In this document: one piece after another, positions 48,622 to 57,108 of the stretch
Layout of the letters: each line of letters starts with the position of its first letter
Numbering within the stretch: the first letter of the stretch is position 1
Virus record (IMG/VR): IMGVR_UViG_3300047547_000110
Location: 1-57,699 of that record
DNA: 57,699 bases
Source: a virus
Direction: 5' to 3' (one strand)
Notes under the pieces: generated by a model
Database searches by the model: none
The model's input: the letters and a program-made list of their open reading frames with translations, nothing else
What the model was told of the DNA's origin: nothing
Position numbers and translations under genes: made by a program

Positions 48622-50813
48622 GTGATGCAGTTATAGCAGAGCAGTATGCCGCTCGCGCCAGCAGGGACATAACGTACGAAAACCCGCTGAAAGCTACAAT
48701 AGACTTCGAGACTCGGTCTGCGTGTTCTATTAAGGACTGCGGATCGTGGCGTTATTCACTTGACCCTACGACGCAGGTCATGTGCTTGGCTTTTCGACTT
48801 CCACATTGGGAGAAGGATCGCACAGCTTTGTGGCATCCAGCTTTCCCGCATCTAGGAGTAAAAGAGGCAGACTGCCCTGAACTGGAAGAGCTCTTTGCAT
48901 GGATCGCTGAGGGCAAACTGGTTGAAGCGCATAACTGCTGGTTTGAGCGCGGTATCTGGACCAACATTTGCGTGCCAAAGCTTGGCTGGCCCGAAGTCGG
49001 CCACCGGCAATGGAGATGCTCTGCAGCCAAAGCAGCGGCTCACTCATTGCCGCGTTCCTTGGATGGCTGCACTCTAGCCCTGGACCTCCGCACAAAGAAA
49101 GACGTCGAGGGCGCCAAGGTCATGAAGAAGATGGCCAAGCCTCGCAAGCCCCGTGTGGCAGAGGTGAAGTCCTTCGTGGCGCAGCAAGACGGTGTGCCAG
49201 CAATCAAGCAATGCGTCGTCACGACTGTGGCGACCGATACGGGCTGGAAGGCCAGCGTGTCATGGGATGGCGGGGAGCGTGACTTCTCCCTGCCTTTTTA
49301 TTGGCACGAGTCTGTGGAGATGATCGAACGCCTCTGTGCCTACTGCCGCAAGGACGTACTCGCCGAGGAAGCCGTCTCTCATCGCCTGCGTGACCTGTCC
49401 GCCAAAGAGACCGAGATGTACCTGATGGATCAAGCCATCAATCAACGCGGGTTCCAGCTCGATCGTGAAGGCATCGAGGCTGCGTTGGAGGTCGTCAATG
49501 GCATCTTCTTGGACCTGAACAAGGAGCTGGTAGAGCTGACAGGCGGCAGGGTCGAGAAAGCGACGCAGCGGGCTCGCATGATTCAGTGGTTCAATGAGAT
49601 GGGCCTTCCGCTGGAAGATACTCAGGGCTCGACTCTGGACGGTTGGCTTAAGCGCGAAGACCTTGAAGCAGACGTACGGCGCGGTCTGGAGCTCGTCAGA
49701 GCTCTCGGTAGATCGAGCACTGCCAAGTTCGTTGCTGCCGAGAATTGGGCCTCACCGGGCGCCTGGCGGGTGCATGGCGGACTCCTCTATCACGGCGCAG
49801 GCACAGGCCGGTGGTCAGGCTCAGGGGTCCAGCCGCACAACTTCCCTCGTGGCTCCATCAAGGACATGGACTTCGCGTGGGAGGTCATCAAGACCAAAGA
49901 CGTCGCCTTCATGGAGATGATGTACGGGGACGTCATGACGCTCCTGTCGCACGCTCTGCGTGGGATGATTGTTCCGACGCCTGGGCGGAAGCTGATGGTG
50001 GCGGACTACGCAGCCATTGAGGCTCGTGTGGTGCTCTGGCTCGCCGGAGACGAGGATGCCCTCAACATCTTCCGCCGCAACGAGTGTATCTACATGGCGA
50101 TGGCTACCGAGATTTACGGTAGGCCAATCACTGACAAGGTGAAGCAGGCTGACGAGCGTCAGATGGGCAAGCAAGCCGTCCTGGGGCTGGGCTATCAGAT
50201 GGGGGCCAAGAAGTTCCAGGCGACTCTTGCAGAGAAGTGGGGCATATTCATCGAGCTGGATTTTGCCCAGCAGATTGTCGATACCTACCGCGAGAAGTTC
50301 TGGCGCATCAAGAAGATGTGGTGGGACCAAGAAGCTGCCGCTATTGCTGCGGTCCGGCACCCGGGTCGTACGTTCCGCTGTGGCAAGGTGTTTTGGCGGA
50401 GCTTCGACGGCTTCCTTCATTGCAAGCTGCCGAGCGGTCGCCTGCTTGGGTACAGCGAGCCACGCATCTTCAAGAAGAAGACGCCGTGGGGTGAAGAGCG
50501 TGACTGCCTCACCTATATGGGCGTAGACCCGTACACCAAGAAGTGGCGTCGTCAGGACACCTATGGTGGTATGCTTGTCGAGAACATCACTCAGGCGGTC
50601 GCTCGCGACTTGATGGCTGATGCGATGCTGCGGTGCCATGAGGAAGGTATGTATGACGTCATCCTGTCTGTTCACGATGAACTGATCGCCGAGTGTGATG
50701 AAGGCGTGGGCAGTGTGAAGGACTTCGAGACCGTGATGGCGCACGTACCGGATTGGGCTGCAGGTTGCCCGGTGTCGGCTGAAGGCTGGACTGGCTACCG
50801 CTACAAGAAATAA
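48618..50813 (+). CDS. DNA polymerase, family A (phage type)
   Basis: 731 aa. 3'-5' exonuclease: TIDFET (Asp29, Glu31), EAHNCWFERGIW and CRKDVLAEE. Polymerase: motif A VADYAAIEARVV, motif B RQMGKQAVLGLGYQMG, motif C SVHDELIAE. No 5'-nuclease domain. A Lys/Arg-rich insertion lies near 165-200. The first few hundred bases look more AT-rich than the rest, like the HNH gene. Main replicative polymerase. Confidence 0.96.
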   Translation: MSDAVIAEQYAARASRDITYENPLKATIDFETRSACSIKDCGSWRYSLDPTTQVMCLAFRLPHWEKDRTALWHPAFPHLGVKEADCPELEELFAWIAEGKLVEAHNCWFERGIWTNICVPKLGWPEVGHRQWRCSAAKAAAHSLPRSLDGCTLALDLRTKKDVEGAKVMKKMAKPRKPRVAEVKSFVAQQDGVPAIKQCVVTTVATDTGWKASVSWDGGERDFSLPFYWHESVEMIERLCAYCRKDVLAEEAVSHRLRDLSAKETEMYLMDQAINQRGFQLDREGIEAALEVVNGIFLDLNKELVELTGGRVEKATQRARMIQWFNEMGLPLEDTQGSTLDGWLKREDLEADVRRGLELVRALGRSSTAKFVAAENWASPGAWRVHGGLLYHGAGTGRWSGSGVQPHNFPRGSIKDMDFAWEVIKTKDVAFMEMMYGDVMTLLSHALRGMIVPTPGRKLMVADYAAIEARVVLWLAGDEDALNIFRRNECIYMAMATEIYGRPITDKVKQADERQMGKQAVLGLGYQMGAKKFQATLAEKWGIFIELDFAQQIVDTYREKFWRIKKMWWDQEAAAIAAVRHPGRTFRCGKVFWRSFDGFLHCKLPSGRLLGYSEPRIFKKKTPWGEERDCLTYMGVDPYTKKWRRQDTYGGMLVENITQAVARDLMADAMLRCHEEGMYDVILSVHDELIAECDEGVGSVKDFETVMAHVPDWAAGCPVSAEGWTGYRYKK

Positions 50814-50823
50814 GGAGAGCCTA

Positions 50824-51027
50824 ATGGCTGGACAACAAACGGCCGGGCAGACTTGTCCCCACCATGGGGCGGTTTGGTCGGCAGGCAACAAGTACAAGTG
50901 CGGGTGCGCGATCGATAAGTGGACGCTGGCTCGTCTGAGGAAGGCGGCGGAGTCGGCGGAGTCGGCCACGGTTGCGCCGCGTCCTGAGTACACAGTGGAA
51001 GGGGAAGACGATGGGTACCATGACTGA
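50824..51027 (+). CDS. Small zinc-ribbon-like protein
   Basis: 67 aa, AAGGAG site. CPHHGAVWSAGNKYKCGC is a Cys/His cluster suited to zinc. The C-terminal part includes a 23-bp stretch identical to one in the ligase gene. Overlaps the helicase start by 17 bp. Confidence 0.72.
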   Translation: MAGQQTAGQTCPHHGAVWSAGNKYKCGCAIDKWTLARLRKAAESAESATVAPRPEYTVEGEDDGYHD

Positions 51028-52504
51028 AGCCCCCTTCCGCCTGCCAAACTTCAAGCATCAGCAGGACGAGTGGGATCGCCATCGAGACGATGACGCCCGC
51101 GCTCTGCTGTGGCAAATGCGTACCGGCAAGACCAAGGCCACTCTGGACCTCGCTTGCTACCGCAAGCAGAAGGGTGACATTGACGCCGTGCTGGTCATCG
51201 CTCCGAACGGGGTCCATGTCAACTGGATTCGCCGGCAGCTGCCCCAACATATCTGGACTGGCGTCCAGTACGTTGCCCATGCGTGGCAAGCGAGTGAGGC
51301 CCACAAGCCGGAGCATGCTGCGTCCCTTGAGCGGGTCCTATCGTCTCGCAGCGACACGCTGGCCGTGCTCGCCGTCAATTCTGAATCCATCATTCACGAC
51401 AAGCCGGCCAAGATCATCGGCCGGTTCCTGCGCAAGCATAAGGGCCGCGTGCTTTTGGTGGTGGATGAGTCGCACGACTTCCGGTCACCTGGCTCCAAGC
51501 GCACAAAGCGGGCTCGCTCACTCAAGCGGTACTGCAAGGTCCGCCGTATCCTCACGGGCACCGCTGTGTCCAATAGCCCTCTCGCGGCATATAGCCAATT
51601 TGAGCTGCTCGAGGATCATGCTTTGGGGTACACCAACTTCGCGGACTTCGAGAGCCACTATGCCTACTATGTCCAGGAGCGCACCAAAGGCGGGCGGTCC
51701 TATGACCGGCTAGATCACTACCGCAACCTTGATGACCTGCAGGAGAAGATGTCCAAGTGGGCCTCTGTGGTCCTTCGGGAAGACGTCGACGACATGCCCG
51801 ACCTGGTTATGGACGAGCGCACCGTGACGCTGCCGGAAGCGCAGATGAAGGCTTACCGCACGTTGCTCAAGGAGATGATACTCGAGCTTGAGGACGGTGG
51901 CGAAGTCGAGGCTATTGACGGAGGTGCTCGCCTTGTCAAGCTGCAGCAAATGCTTGGCGGCTTTGTCGTTGACATTGATGGCAATGTGCGGGAGCTGCTG
52001 TCTGACGAGGAGAATCCTCGGGTGCAGGCGATGCTGGACGAGGTCAAGAGCTCTGACCGCAAGGTCATTGTGTGGTGCAAATACCGGGAGGATATTCGCC
52101 GGGTTGTTCGCTCACTGAATGCCGAGGGCATCAAGTGCGTGGAGTACCACGGGGCAGTCCATTCTCAGTCCAAGCGCCAGCAAGCCATCGATGACTTCAA
52201 CAACGACCCCGAGGTCCGCGTGTTCGTTGGTCAGCCAAAAGCTGGCGGTCAGGGTCTGGACCTTTCGGCGGCAGACCTGATCCTGTGGTACTCTCACACG
52301 TTCGACTTGATCGAGCGGGATCAGGCAAACGAGCGGGCCACCCAGATTGGCGGCAAGACTGTGACCATCAAGGACTTTGTGACACCTGGGACCGTAGACG
52401 AATACATCCTCGCCAACTTGAACGAGAAGCGGTCTGTCTCGGAGTCATTGGCGGGTCGTGGATTGCGCGATCGTCTGCTGGCTCTATTCCGCAAGCAGTT
52501 GTGA
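51011..52504 (+). CDS. SNF2-type SF2 helicase
   Basis: 497 aa. Walker A QMRTGKTKAT (35-44), DESH box near 151-155, motif III LTGTAVSN, motif IV region VIVWCKY, motif V KAGGQGLDLS, motif VI ERDQANERATQIG. This is the phage SNF2/SWI2-like helicase that usually sits beside family A polymerase. It has no HIRAN domain of its own. Start 51011 has GGGGAAG upstream; ATG 51020 is an alternative. Confidence 0.93.
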   Translation: MGTMTEAPFRLPNFKHQQDEWDRHRDDDARALLWQMRTGKTKATLDLACYRKQKGDIDAVLVIAPNGVHVNWIRRQLPQHIWTGVQYVAHAWQASEAHKPEHAASLERVLSSRSDTLAVLAVNSESIIHDKPAKIIGRFLRKHKGRVLLVVDESHDFRSPGSKRTKRARSLKRYCKVRRILTGTAVSNSPLAAYSQFELLEDHALGYTNFADFESHYAYYVQERTKGGRSYDRLDHYRNLDDLQEKMSKWASVVLREDVDDMPDLVMDERTVTLPEAQMKAYRTLLKEMILELEDGGEVEAIDGGARLVKLQQMLGGFVVDIDGNVRELLSDEENPRVQAMLDEVKSSDRKVIVWCKYREDIRRVVRSLNAEGIKCVEYHGAVHSQSKRQQAIDDFNNDPEVRVFVGQPKAGGQGLDLSAADLILWYSHTFDLIERDQANERATQIGGKTVTIKDFVTPGTVDEYILANLNEKRSVSESLAGRGLRDRLLALFRKQL

Positions 52505-52530
52505 TGCGCCCGAGCTGACGAGCAAACAAC

Positions 52531-52561
52531 GGCTCCACGATCTTGCTCCCGGCGGTACACT
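52531..52561 (+). promoter_or_regulatory. Probable box promoter 4 (GGCTCCAC ... TACACT)
   Basis: A degenerate copy of the box: CTCCAC, 17 bases... by the same alignment, then TACACT. It precedes the third gene that carries the GKTN/WYR module, as the box does for the other two. Confidence 0.45.
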
Positions 52562-52645
52562 ACACCCACTGACGCACACCGGGCAAGCCGCCCGATCGGG
52601 TGGCGGCAGACCCCGAAAACTTTTGACTCTACGAAGGAGAGCATC

Positions 52646-53122
52646 ATGACCGAAGACGTGAAGAATGAAGCTGCTGAAACCAAGGAACCCAAAGCTCCTG
52701 GCGTGGGCGATGTGGCCAAGGGCCTGATCCGCGATGGCAAGACCAACGAGGAAGTCCTGGCAGCCATCAAGGAGCAGTTCCCGGATGCCAAGACCTCCAT
52801 GGCCAGCATCAACTGGTACCGCAACAAGCTGCGTGGCGACGGCGAGAACGTGCCGACTGCCCGCGAGCTGAAGGCGGACGCCAAGGCCGAGACCAAGGCT
52901 GCGAAGGAAGCCGAAAAGGCTGAGAAGAAGGCAGCCAAGGACGCCGAGAAGGCGGAAGCCAAGGCGAAGAAGGACGCCGAGAAGGCCGAGAAGAAGGCTG
53001 CTGCTGACAAGGCCAAGGCCGATGCCAAGGCTGCGAAGGAAGCTGCCAAGGCTGCCAAGGCCGAAGGCGGTGAAGCCGCTGGCGGCGAGGGCGATGGCAA
53101 GGGCCAGGACTTCCTGGAGTAA
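52646..53122 (+). CDS. GKTN/WYR-module protein with Ala/Lys-rich tail
   Basis: 158 aa, GAAGGAGAG site. Residues about 20-70 (IRDGKTNEEVLAAIKEQF ... AKTSMASINWYRNKLR) are the module shared with the 140 and 1031 genes. The remaining about 80 residues are KAEKKAAKDAEKAE-type repeats, similar in style to the 40253 gene. Fits a small DNA-binding domain on a flexible basic or helical tail. Confidence 0.88.
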   Translation: MTEDVKNEAAETKEPKAPGVGDVAKGLIRDGKTNEEVLAAIKEQFPDAKTSMASINWYRNKLRGDGENVPTARELKADAKAETKAAKEAEKAEKKAAKDAEKAEAKAKKDAEKAEKKAAADKAKADAKAAKEAAKAAKAEGGEAAGGEGDGKGQDFLE

Positions 53123-53168
53123 TCCAAGGGAAGTGATGGTTCGCGGGGCTTAGCCCCAAGCCTAAGAT

Positions 53169-53202
53169 AAGGGGACGTGCTGCAGAGTACGTCCCCTTTC
53201 TT
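53169..53202 (+). terminator. Terminator after the module gene
   Basis: A 10-bp perfect stem AAGGGGACGT/ACGTCCCCTT, then TCTTC. Confidence 0.88.
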
Positions 53203-53220
53203 CATTCAGGAGCCTATGCC

Positions 53221-54222
53221 ATGATTCGACTTGCTCGCCTCTACTTTGTGCGTGGAGACATGCCCAGCCATACCCGTACTCGATTCGAGATTAAAGACCC
53301 ACCCTGCTCAGGCTATGGCCACGTAGCCATCATCCCGGGTGAGAAACGATCGACCCTGCTAAGCCCCTTCTCGCTGCAAGCTTGGCAGGTCAGCAATTCA
53401 TGCGATGAGATGCGTAGCGCTGAGTATGTGGAATGCTCACCCGAAAAGCTTGCCGGGTTCATCTATAAGGCTTGGGATGAGTGCATAAAGCTAGGGTTCC
53501 AGCGAGACTTTGGCGTCGCCGCAATGGTGCTGACCGAGCTCGGCCAGCCGGTGCCCAAGTATATACCGCCTCCGGTGGATGAATCCAAGAAGGACGAGTC
53601 CAAGCGAGGAGGCAAGCCCATCAATGAAGAGGCGCTGCGGCCGTGCAAGCCGACCAGCAAGCGCGGTGAAGTGGCTGCGTTCTTCATGCAGGACGATCCT
53701 CAGTCCCTACACGAGGCCATGGCTCGTCTCAGTCTCACCCGGTCGGGTGTGCTGTCTCACCTGTTCACTCTCAACAAGGACCACGGCGTCGGCTATGAGC
53801 TGGTCAGCGACTGTGCCCGCCTTTTGGTGCCTGAAGGTTTTGACTTGTTCGCTTGGGTAGAACCCGAGCGGGCTCCCAAAGCCGAGAAGCCTGTGCGCAC
53901 CAACGAGGACGGCACGGTCTACGAGCCCAAGAAAAGGACAAGCGGCAAGGCCGTCATTCCCGAGGCGCTCAAGCCGATCCCTGAGCCAGGCAAGCGCGCG
54001 GTGGTGGCTCGGTTCTTCGTTGATGGCTTCCACGACGTCGCCGAGGTCTGCACCAAGCTTGACTTGGACCGTTCGGCTGTGTTGTCTCACCTATTCACGA
54101 TCAACAAGGAGAATGGCCTAGGCTACGAACTGAGCGAGGATGGCAAGTGCGCTCGCTTGATCGTGCCTGAGGGGCATGTCGTCTTTGGCCCCAAGATTCC
54201 GCGAGCTAAGAAGGGTGAATGA
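53221..54222 (+). CDS. Protein with two tandem winged-helix-like repeats
   Basis: 333 aa, AGGAG site. Residues about 138-206 and 248-318 are clearly duplicated: SGVLSHLFTLNKDHGVGYEL versus SAVLSHLFTINKENGLGYEL, each ending LLVPEG/LIVPEG. Each has the helix-turn-helix then beta-wing order of a winged helix. The N-terminal 110 residues are an unrelated alpha/beta domain. Likely DNA-binding; target unknown. Confidence 0.82.
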   Translation: MIRLARLYFVRGDMPSHTRTRFEIKDPPCSGYGHVAIIPGEKRSTLLSPFSLQAWQVSNSCDEMRSAEYVECSPEKLAGFIYKAWDECIKLGFQRDFGVAAMVLTELGQPVPKYIPPPVDESKKDESKRGGKPINEEALRPCKPTSKRGEVAAFFMQDDPQSLHEAMARLSLTRSGVLSHLFTLNKDHGVGYELVSDCARLLVPEGFDLFAWVEPERAPKAEKPVRTNEDGTVYEPKKRTSGKAVIPEALKPIPEPGKRAVVARFFVDGFHDVAEVCTKLDLDRSAVLSHLFTINKENGLGYELSEDGKCARLIVPEGHVVFGPKIPRAKKGE

Positions 54223-54443
54223 TGGCCAAGCTCTCGGAGGCGGACGTCGCGTGCAAAGTGCTCGAGTCCGCCGGCATCCCGTATGTCGTGGACCGACGCG
54301 GAAAGCACAATAAAGTCAGGTGGGAGGTGGACGGTCGCAAGTTCGCCTACTCCTGCGCCAAGAGCCCCGGTGACTGGCGAGCAAGTGAGAATTGCAGGTG
54401 CGCTGTGAGGCGCATCTTGCGGGCGGCCGGGGTCGACATCTGA
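54219..54443 (+). CDS. Small HicA-like-fold candidate
   Basis: 74 aa, ATGA overlap (ATG ATG). AGIPYVVDRRGKHNKVRWEVDG then RRILRAAGV has the beta-beta-helix order and RxGKHxK signature seen in short phage proteins with a HicA/dsRBD-like fold. No antitoxin partner is adjacent, so a toxin role is not supported. Confidence 0.68.
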   Translation: MMAKLSEADVACKVLESAGIPYVVDRRGKHNKVRWEVDGRKFAYSCAKSPGDWRASENCRCAVRRILRAAGVDI

Positions 54444-54529
54444 CCCCACCGTTGAACCAAGCAAAATGGTTGCCTCGTGGCCGAGCTTGCGTCACGATAT
54501 ACCTTTCCTAACCAACCGGAGCAACTAAA

Positions 54530-55318
54530 ATGACTGAAGACCTGAACCAACAACCCCGCGAAGCTTTTGCGGCTGCCATCGCTGCGCGCATGCTTGTCAA
54601 AGTGGCAGACTTCAACCGTGAGGTTGTCGCCCTGCCGATTCCTGAGACTCCACAAGTCATCGGTCCTGAGCGTCAGAACTGGGCCAATGCCGCCCTGCAA
54701 GAAGAGCTCACCGAATTCAACGAAGCGATCGATGCAGGCGATGTGCTGGAAGCAGCCGATGCCCTTATCGACCTCGTGTACTTCGCCCTCGGTCGTCTCG
54801 TTGAGATGGGCGTGCCGGCGATTGCTGTGATGGATGAAGTCCAGCGCGCCAACATGGACAAGGAGCAAGGCGAGCTGTCCAAGCGTCCCGGCTCCATGGG
54901 CCACGATGCTATCAAGCCTGCGGGCTGGCAAGCGCCGGACCATGCGTGGCTGCTCGGCTTCAGCCTGTCGGATGTTCGCGAGCTGGCCAAGCTCCGCGCT
55001 GAAGCGGCTGAGCGTGAAGCGATGAGCCCCGTGTGGCTCGAGCTGCAGGCACTGCGTGAAGCCAAGGGCAAGGACTACAACGACGTGCCGGGTGGACGCG
55101 ATGCCTACTTCCCCTATGGGCACTTCTCCTATGCCCACATGCTGCAGACCAAGAACCTGCGCATCCAATCTCTGCTGGCTGCCTTGCAGAAGGGCCGCGA
55201 GGTGAACTTCGAGGGCTTGTACGATACCGTCAAGGACCTTGTCAACTACGGCACCTATTACGCCGAAGCCATGCGCGACGGCCGTCTGTCTCAGACATCC
55301 ATCGGGGGTGAAGCATGA
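54530..55318 (+). CDS. MazG-like domain fused to a DUF1599 (Nmad1-type) domain
   Basis: 262 aa. N-terminal part (about 50-105): LQEELTEFNEAIDAGDVLEA then DALIDLVYFALG gives the ExxE...D pattern of all-alpha NTP pyrophosphohydrolases. C-terminal part (about 165-250): KGKDYNDVPGG, FSYAHMLQTKNLRIQSLL and DTVKDLVNYGTYYAEA fit DUF1599, named nucleotide modification-associated domain 1. It directly precedes the TS-family gene (ATGA overlap), so both may act on one pyrimidine pathway. Confidence 0.85.
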   Translation: MTEDLNQQPREAFAAAIAARMLVKVADFNREVVALPIPETPQVIGPERQNWANAALQEELTEFNEAIDAGDVLEAADALIDLVYFALGRLVEMGVPAIAVMDEVQRANMDKEQGELSKRPGSMGHDAIKPAGWQAPDHAWLLGFSLSDVRELAKLRAEAAEREAMSPVWLELQALREAKGKDYNDVPGGRDAYFPYGHFSYAHMLQTKNLRIQSLLAALQKGREVNFEGLYDTVKDLVNYGTYYAEAMRDGRLSQTSIGGEA

Positions 55319-56178
55319 TCCCATTCTTCGACGCCTATGGAGCTATCGTCGCCTGGGTATATGGTGGCGATGTGGAGCTCAACGAACGGACCGGAGTGCG
55401 GGTCAAGGTAGGTCGTGGCGGTACGGCATTCCGTGTGGACCTCAGGGATGGCTTGCTGCCTACGATTGGCTTCCGCAAGACCTTTCCGAAGTCGGCGGCT
55501 GCCGAAGTCGCCTGGTATCTGCTCGGGACTCAGGATGCTGCCTTCATCCGCAAGTACGCTCCGCTGTGGGACAAGTTCGTCGAGCCCATCGAGCAGAAGA
55601 CGGACGAATGGCCATACATCCGCAAGACTGAAGGTGTCAAGGCCGCCTACGGATACCGCTGGCGCAACCACTTCGGCCGGGACCAGATTCGTCTTGCCGT
55701 CGAAGCCCTGAAGAAGGACCCGAGCGATCGCCGGTGCTTCATCTCGGCATGGGACCCTGCCACTGACGGGCTTGGTGAGGTCGGCCAGCGCAACGTTCCG
55801 TGCCCGGCAGTCTTCACCTTCAGCGTGCTTGGCGGGGAGTTGCACTCTTCCATCGTCTTGCGCAGCTCTGACATCTTCGTCGGGCTGCCTTACGATGTGA
55901 TGGGCCACGCGTTGCTCATGGATGCTATGGCTCACGAGCTGCGTCTCCGCCCGGGTGTCATGCACGTCACACTGGCCCATGCACATCTCTACGAGTCCCA
56001 TTGGGAACTCACCGCTGAGATGCTGAAGCAGGAGCCTGTTGTACCTGAGCTCCAGCTTCCGGGCTGGACCCTGTCTCAGATTGAGCGGGCCCCTGACGAC
56101 TACGTGGTCCGCTACGCTGAGGAGGCGAAGCAGCTGGCGTGGCCTACCTTCAACCCGCGGCCTGAAGTGGTGGAATGA
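55315..56178 (+). CDS. Thymidylate synthase-family enzyme with dCMP-type specificity residue
   Basis: 287 aa. The core aligns with E. coli ThyA at a constant offset of 17: Cys163 (=146) as nucleophile, Arg183 (=166), Ser184 (=167), Asp186 (=169), His224 and Tyr226 (=207, 209). Asn177 of ThyA, which selects dUMP, is Asp194 here (GLPYD), as in dCMP hydroxymethylases. His147 is Pro164 and Gln165 is Leu182. So dCMP hydroxymethylation or methylation is more likely than dTMP synthesis, though activity is not proven. Confidence 0.9.
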   Translation: MIPFFDAYGAIVAWVYGGDVELNERTGVRVKVGRGGTAFRVDLRDGLLPTIGFRKTFPKSAAAEVAWYLLGTQDAAFIRKYAPLWDKFVEPIEQKTDEWPYIRKTEGVKAAYGYRWRNHFGRDQIRLAVEALKKDPSDRRCFISAWDPATDGLGEVGQRNVPCPAVFTFSVLGGELHSSIVLRSSDIFVGLPYDVMGHALLMDAMAHELRLRPGVMHVTLAHAHLYESHWELTAEMLKQEPVVPELQLPGWTLSQIERAPDDYVVRYAEEAKQLAWPTFNPRPEVVE

Positions 56179-56639
56179 TGAACGAGCAGCCTATCAAGCG
56201 GACGCAGGAGGAGTGGGATAACTTCTTCCTGCGGTTCGCCCGCGACATCGCGAGCATGTCCAAGGACCCTGATCGCCAAGTCGGCGCGGTCGTGGTCACG
56301 CCTGATCGGCGGCAACTGTCTCTCGGCTACAACGGCTTCCCGCCGGGAGTCGAGGACCTGCCGTCACTCCTGGCCGACCGCGACTTCAAGCTGGCGAACA
56401 TGGTGCATGCTGAGGTCAACTGCCTCAGGCAGGCTCCTTTCGAGTTGGTGGGCTGCTCGATGTATGTCACCCGCTTCCCTTGCCACCACTGTGCTGAGAA
56501 GATCGTGGCAGCCCGTATCCATCGCGTGGTTGCTCCTGCCCCTGACTTCGGCCATGCGCGGTGGGGACAATCCTGGCGTCAATCAGCGGAGTCTCTAGAG
56601 TCCGCTGGTATCGCCATCACCCTCTACAAAGGAGAATAG
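56175..56639 (+). CDS. dCMP deaminase family protein
   Basis: 154 aa, ATGA overlap. Zinc and catalytic residues: VHAEVN (His78, Glu80) and PCHHC (Cys103, Cys106). SKDPDRQVGAVVV is typical of dCMP deaminases. Converts dCMP to dUMP, or a modified dCMP to its dUMP analogue. Cluster with TS-family and DHFR genes. Confidence 0.92.
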   Translation: MMNEQPIKRTQEEWDNFFLRFARDIASMSKDPDRQVGAVVVTPDRRQLSLGYNGFPPGVEDLPSLLADRDFKLANMVHAEVNCLRQAPFELVGCSMYVTRFPCHHCAEKIVAARIHRVVAPAPDFGHARWGQSWRQSAESLESAGIAITLYKGE

Positions 56640-56640
56640 T

Positions 56641-57108
56641 ATGAGACTGCTGCTAGCCAGCTCGGCTGACGGGTATCTAGCCCGTGGCCCTGAAGATGGC
56701 ATGAAGTGGACGGGCCCCATCGACAAAGCGGTGTTCCGTCTGCTCACCCTGTCCAACGGGAATGATGTGCTGCTTGCCGGCTCCCGCACCTTCGATCAGA
56801 TGCCCAAGCTGCCTGGTCGGCGGATGGAGCGCCTGTCGCGTGGCCCGAATGGCCTAACCCTGGCGGATGCTGCCGCTCGATGGCCTGACGCCTGGCTGAT
56901 CGGCGGACCTGAGGTCTCGGTCGAGGCCTTGCGCCTGGGTCTTGTCACACGGGCATTCATTTGCATCTCGCAGGCCGAGTTGCGCGAGGGCATCCATGCT
57001 CAGGAGCTCTCAGCTTTGCTGCCGCATGAAGACTCAGCCTACACCATCAAGGTGGGAGACGTCCAGGTCAAGGTCTTCACGGAGGGCCAGAAGTGGCCCG
57101 TGAAGTAA
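56641..57108 (+). CDS. Dihydrofolate reductase-like enzyme
   Basis: 155 aa, AAGGAGAA site. Start LLLASSADGYLARGPEDGMKW, then DVLLAGSRTFDQMPKLPGR and DAWLIGGPEVSVEAL match the DHFR/RibD fold (substrate loop, NADPH-binding T/R-T-F and IGG motifs). A reductase is needed only if the adjacent TS-family enzyme oxidises folate, that is, if it transfers a methyl group. Confidence 0.9.
   Translation: MRLLLASSADGYLARGPEDGMKWTGPIDKAVFRLLTLSNGNDVLLAGSRTFDQMPKLPGRRMERLSRGPNGLTLADAAARWPDAWLIGGPEVSVEALRLGLVTRAFICISQAELREGIHAQELSALLPHEDSAYTIKVGDVQVKVFTEGQKWPVK

Noticed and set aside
54219-54443. Toxin-antitoxin (HicA/HicB) module
   Set aside because: Only a weak HicA-like pattern is present and no HicB-like partner lies beside it.
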